Of a stretch of DNA of 64,000 nucleotides, positions 60,626 through 64,000 are shown piece by piece. The translations under genes and the position numbers were made by a program. This stretch comes from Apodemus sylvaticus (lineage: Eukaryota; Chordata; Mammalia; Rodentia; Muridae), in assembly GCF_947179515.1 (NCBI RefSeq), contig NC_067473.1, positions 100,591,782 through 100,655,781 of the forward strand, read 5' to 3'. The stretch's first letter is position 1. Every line of letters starts with the position of its first letter. The notes beneath the pieces were generated by a model, which made no database searches, had not been told where the DNA came from, and worked only from the letters and a program-made list of their open reading frames with translations.

Positions 60626-61984
60626 TCACTATGACCCCTCAGCTTTCTGCAAATGTCGCTACAACATTCTGATCACCTGGGCACAGCTGCTCTTGGTGTC
60701 AAAATGACTCCACGAAGATGTTTTTTGATAGCTACACAGGCACTATAGCGTCCGCGTGTGCCTCCTCTATCCTAGGTACACAATAACAATAAGCAAAATA
60801 AAAGAAAGACCTAAGGAGATTGACCAGAAAAAGAGCCCAGGAGTCTAGTCTGGGCCTTCCCTCTATTTTACCTTTTCTCACAGGCTTGGAATCTGGCATT
60901 TCTATTCAGCTTAATTTCCAGTCCCTCCCCATGAGAGCTGCCCTGGCCATGGAGATTTTCTCTTAAATGTGCTGCTCCTCTTAGTCAGCACAAAGGCCTA
61001 TTCTGTTCAACTGACACCCTCTCCTCTCCCTACAGTCAACATTTCTTTAGCCTTAATCCTTTAAAACCCCCTTAAACAACCCAAAAGCAATAAAGAGATA
61101 GTTCTTGGTTACACTGCTCCTCTTGGCTTTGTTCTTCCTAAACCCGGTCTCAGATTGCAGGCCAGAAGGTCTTTGCGGGACTGTTGACTCATCTTCAGCC
61201 TTCTGAGATCACCGACACCATCCATCCGCCAGGGAGCTGGCTGCTGGGGCTGGGTATTGGGTATCAGAGCTGTCTAGCTGAGGACTGAGCTTCCTGGAGA
61301 GGAGGGGAAGGAAAGGGAGGGAGGGAGGAGGGCCTACTGGGCCTGGGGCTTTGCAACATCAGTGACCCCCAGGATCTCCAAAGCAGGATCTTCAATGCTT
61401 TAGGAAGGCTTATCCCCAAGTGACCTGATCCCTTCCGTTCTCCCTCTCCAGCCAGCTCCTCCACAAACACCTACAGCTGTGAGGAGGTCTCCCATCCCAA
61501 CTCCCTGGGGCTTCCTGTTACAACCTCAGGAGGAAACAGTTTGCTTATTAAATTGATAGCTTCAATTCAGTGTCTTGGCACAAAGGTGTTTGACTAATGC
61601 TAACTAAAACAGATACATTTTGATGAAAATAACAAAGTTTTAAGACATAGCAGAGAGGGATGGGTCTTAGTGGTTAGGAGAAATAGAAAAATAGCTTGTA
61701 AGAGCCTGGGATAGGATGCCTGAAGAGGTTGGATTTTTGTTTTGTTTTGTTTTTTGGTTTTTTGTTTGTTTGTTTGTTTGTTTTAGTAAAACCCATGGCC
61801 TCTCTAAATCTTGGAGTCTCAGCTGTAAAATGAAGAGGGTAGGGGAAGGATATCAGTAGGCCAGGTGCCATTGGCAGGTACAGATAACGATCAGATAAAT
61901 GAAGCTGAGGCTGGATAATGAGGGAGCCCATGATGTACACATACGCAAGCATTCGTACACATGTGGAAAGAACAAATACTTTGT
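60626..61984. other. Low-repeat DNA, about 1.3 kb
   Basis: Only a G/A-rich run at 61293-61330 and a (TTTG)n run at about 61737-61784 stand out. The part at 60880-61100 has AT-rich motif clusters (CAGCTTAATTTCC, TTTAGCCTTAATCC). No gene recognised. Confidence 0.35.
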
Positions 61985-62305
61985 ACAAATGGCAGGATAA
62001 ACACAAGAGCAAGGGGGATGGTGCCTTTGGCAGGCTGTGTGCCAAGGTGTACTCCTGAGAAATTACAGCATGCCACAGATCTGGTATAGCAAGCTTATTG
62101 GGGGAAGGGAGAGGTGTGGACACATAGGGGAGAGATAAAGACATGCAGACAGGGAGACTTGAAGAGATGTACGAGAGAAGACAGAAAGAAAGAGACAGAG
62201 GGCAGAGAGAGAAATCTGGTGCTGCTGGAAGCCTTTTTATCTGCAGCACACACCTGGCATACCTGGAGTGGCAGGTAATGACATAGCAGCAGCTCCTAGG
62301 ACCCT
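61985..62305 (-). mobile_element. ERV-type LTR, BGLII-like
   Basis: Read on the minus strand: GATAAAAAGGC (TATA-like, plus about 62233-62243), a C/T-rich middle, CCAATAAGC-like polyA region (plus about 62089-62099) and CCAGATCTGTGGCATGC. The name is tentative and the ends are uncertain. Confidence 0.5.
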
Positions 62306-62524
62306 GGGAGCAGGCAGTCTGTTTACAGCACTATCCTTGCATGGGTGCTGTCTGCACAGTTACCTAATCATAAGTGCAGAGATCAAGACCCTGGCTCCAC
62401 ATTCTGTCTCTCTGTTTTCTGACTGCGGATGCGATGTGACCTGCTTCTCCCTACTGCTGCTGCTGCCAGGTCTCTCCCAGCCCCTTAAACCGTGAACCAA
62501 ACAAACCCTTACTTTTGAAATTTG
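62306..62524. other. Single-copy DNA
   Basis: Short CTG-rich patch near 62452-62466. No repeat or gene recognised. Confidence 0.35.
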
Positions 62525-62690
62525 CATTTCTATGTATTTGTTTTGTGTGTGCCCATGGGCCATGCCCTCACGGAGGTGAGAAGCCCTCACAGAGGTGAGA
62601 GGTCAACTCTTGGGAATCAGTTTTCCTTGCACTATGTGGAAACACAGTGAGCTTAGTCATATAAGTGCCAGCAAGATGGCGCCGTCAGTT
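62525..62690 (-). mobile_element. RSINE1-type SINE with 19-bp duplication
   Basis: GTGAGAGGTCAACTCTTGGG and CAGTTTTCCTTGCACTATG in reverse. CCCTCACGGAGGTGAGAAG is directly repeated with two changes at about 62564-62601. Confidence 0.65.
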
Positions 62691-62717
62691 ACCTCTGGAC
62701 CATTTTGTTGGTCTCCT

Positions 62718-62764
62718 TCCTCCGTCCCTTCCTCCCTTCCTCCCTTCCTCCCTTCCTCCTTCCT
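62718..62764 (+). repeat. (CCTT)/(CCCT) pyrimidine run
   Basis: CTTCCTCC units ahead of a reverse B3. Confidence 0.9.
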
Positions 62765-62988
62765 TTTTTTTTTTTTAAGTATTTGTACTTTATACATATC
62801 TATGAATGCTTGCATGTGTGTATATGCATCACAAACACGCTCACTGAATTCAGAAGCCAGAAGAAGGTGTCAGATTCCCTGGAAGTGCATTTACAGACAA
62901 TTGAGAGTTGTCATGTGAGTACTGGGAACCAAATCTATGTCCTCTGTAAGAGCAACAAGTGCTGTTAACCATCCCTGCAGTGGTTTGT
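62765..62988 (-). mobile_element. B3-type SINE
   Basis: T-run, GCCAGAAGAAGGTGTCAGAT, CCTCTGTAAGAGCAACAAGT and GTTAACCATCCCTGCAG. Confidence 0.85.
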
Positions 62989-63625
62989 GAGTCATCCCTG
63001 CGATCTGTTAAAACGATACTGTCTAAGAGGTTACCCTTCCTGACTGCTTTCTTGTTCTGTTTCACTGTCTCAGTCCTAGCTGATACTGCCCTCACCAACA
63101 AAGGACACACTGGGTCTTGAACCTTGGTCTTAGGGTCCATTTCTAGGGGAACTCAAACTGAGACAGAAGAACACTGACTATAATCCTTGCTCCCAAAAGT
63201 GTAGTCTGCACAAAAAGCTGAACCCCCAGGGTCCATCACAAACTCCTTGAACAATTCCCATTCCCTGTGTGACTGTTGGTGAAGAAGCACTTGTCTACCC
63301 AAGACCCCCATTCCTCTCAATTTGCTGGAGACTTACAGTATGGCCAGCTACAGACACGCTTTGCAGATGTTATGTTTGTGAATGAAAAGAATGTATAGTC
63401 TCTAATAGTTTCATATAGATGTCCTTTAGTTCAAGTTCGTTAATTACATAGTTGGAAACTTTTGTACTTTTGCTGATCTTTGTTTATTTGTTTGACCTAC
63501 TATTACTGAGTTATCCGCTGAAACTTTTCAAAATGGCAGGGAAACCTTCCATGTTCCCCCTAGAATTCTATCAGTTTTCATTGGATTTGTATATACAGAT
63601 ACACATGTGCATACATACAAACATA
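62989..63625. other. Single-copy DNA
   Basis: No repeat or gene recognised. Confidence 0.4.
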
Positions 63626-63822
63626 CCATACACCAGAGAGAGGCTTCAGCAGTTAAGAGAACTTGCTGCTCTTCTCTGGACCCAAATTCAGTTCACAGCA
63701 CTCCCACAGAACAGTTCACAGCCACCTGAAACTCTAGAACCAAGAGACCCAACATCCTCTTTTGACACATGTGAGCACCCAAACACAAGCATATACACAT
63801 GAATAAAAATAAACCTTTAATA
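63626..63822 (+). mobile_element. B3-type SINE
   Basis: GAGAGGCTTCAGCAGTTAAG, GAACTTGCTGCTCTTCTC and CATACACATGAATAAAAAT. Confidence 0.8.
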
Positions 63823-63829
63823 AACATTT

Positions 63830-64000
63830 GTACTAGTCAGGGTTCTCTAGAGTCACAGAACGTATGAGTAGTCTCTCTATAGTAAGGGAATTTGTCGATG
63901 ACTTACAGTCTGTAGTCTAACTCCCCATCAATGGTCAGCAGCAGCTGTGGATGGAAGCACAAAGATCTAGCTCAGTCCCACAAGGCAAGCAGGCAAAGAA
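63830..64000 (-). mobile_element. Rodent LTR, cut by the window end
   Basis: TACTAGTCAGGGTTCTCTAG, AGTCACAGAACGTATGAGTA, GATGACTTACAGTCTGTAG and CACAAGGCAAGCAGGC match a common mouse LTR of MaLR/ERVL type as I remember it. Orientation is inferred. Confidence 0.55.

Overview
The window is non-coding genomic DNA from a murine rodent, most likely mouse. I see no protein gene, rRNA or tRNA gene I can defend. The species signal comes from the interspersed repeats: dozens of B1, B2, B3, B4 and RSINE-type SINEs, some with intact target-site duplications, a few ID-like elements that all look old (a rat window should carry young ID copies), MT/ORR1-type MaLR LTRs, rodent ERVK-type solo LTRs, Lx-like L1 3' ends, and the long purine or pyrimidine microsatellites common in mouse. 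The longest open frames are translations of microsatellites, SINEs or L1 3' UTR.

Layout. 1-4.3 kb: mostly single-copy DNA with a long imperfect inverted repeat (about 80-630), a short perfect hairpin and a deleted ERVK-type LTR. 4.3-20 kb: a second type of LTR with its own TATA box and polyA signal, then dense nested SINEs and microsatellites, including a B1 whose A-rich tail has grown to a purine tract of about 380 bp; a repeat-free, CpG-enriched block lies at 6.69-7.39 kb. 20-31 kb: SINEs and pyrimidine tracts, a unique block at 23.9-24.7 kb, two adjacent MaLR LTRs, an ERVK-type solo LTR inserted into a B2, and a 54-bp tandem duplication beside a unique block at 30.6-31.7 kb. 31-43 kb: young B1s with target-site duplications, an old L1M-like fragment, a 22-bp minisatellite next to (TA)n, a unique block at 35.1-35.75 kb, a hexanucleotide array, MaLR LTRs of several ages including an MLT1-type LTR, and a minus-strand L1 3' UTR of about 1.8 kb. 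43-52 kb: SINEs and compound microsatellites. 52.6-53.2 kb: the only stretch that resembles a CpG island, with a GC box and a strong splice-donor consensus; it is the best candidate for a promoter or first exon. 53.5-64 kb: SINEs, a B1 with an expanded hexamer, a second full copy of the 28.3-kb LTR family, a 300-bp polypyrimidine tract, and LTRs at the right end.

Interpretation. The pattern suits an intergenic region or a large intron. The evidence of function that can be read directly is regulatory: the CpG-rich block, the TATA and polyA elements of the solo LTRs, and B2 copies carrying the CTCF-like motif known in rodent B2. I found no undescribed multi-gene system. The observations most worth checking are the inverted repeat, the CpG-island candidate, the two LTR copies with 6-bp duplications, and the repeat-free blocks. 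SINE family names and boundaries were judged by eye and may be off by about 10-20 bases; family names within the rodent set (B3 against RSINE1, LTR subfamilies) are less certain than the class.
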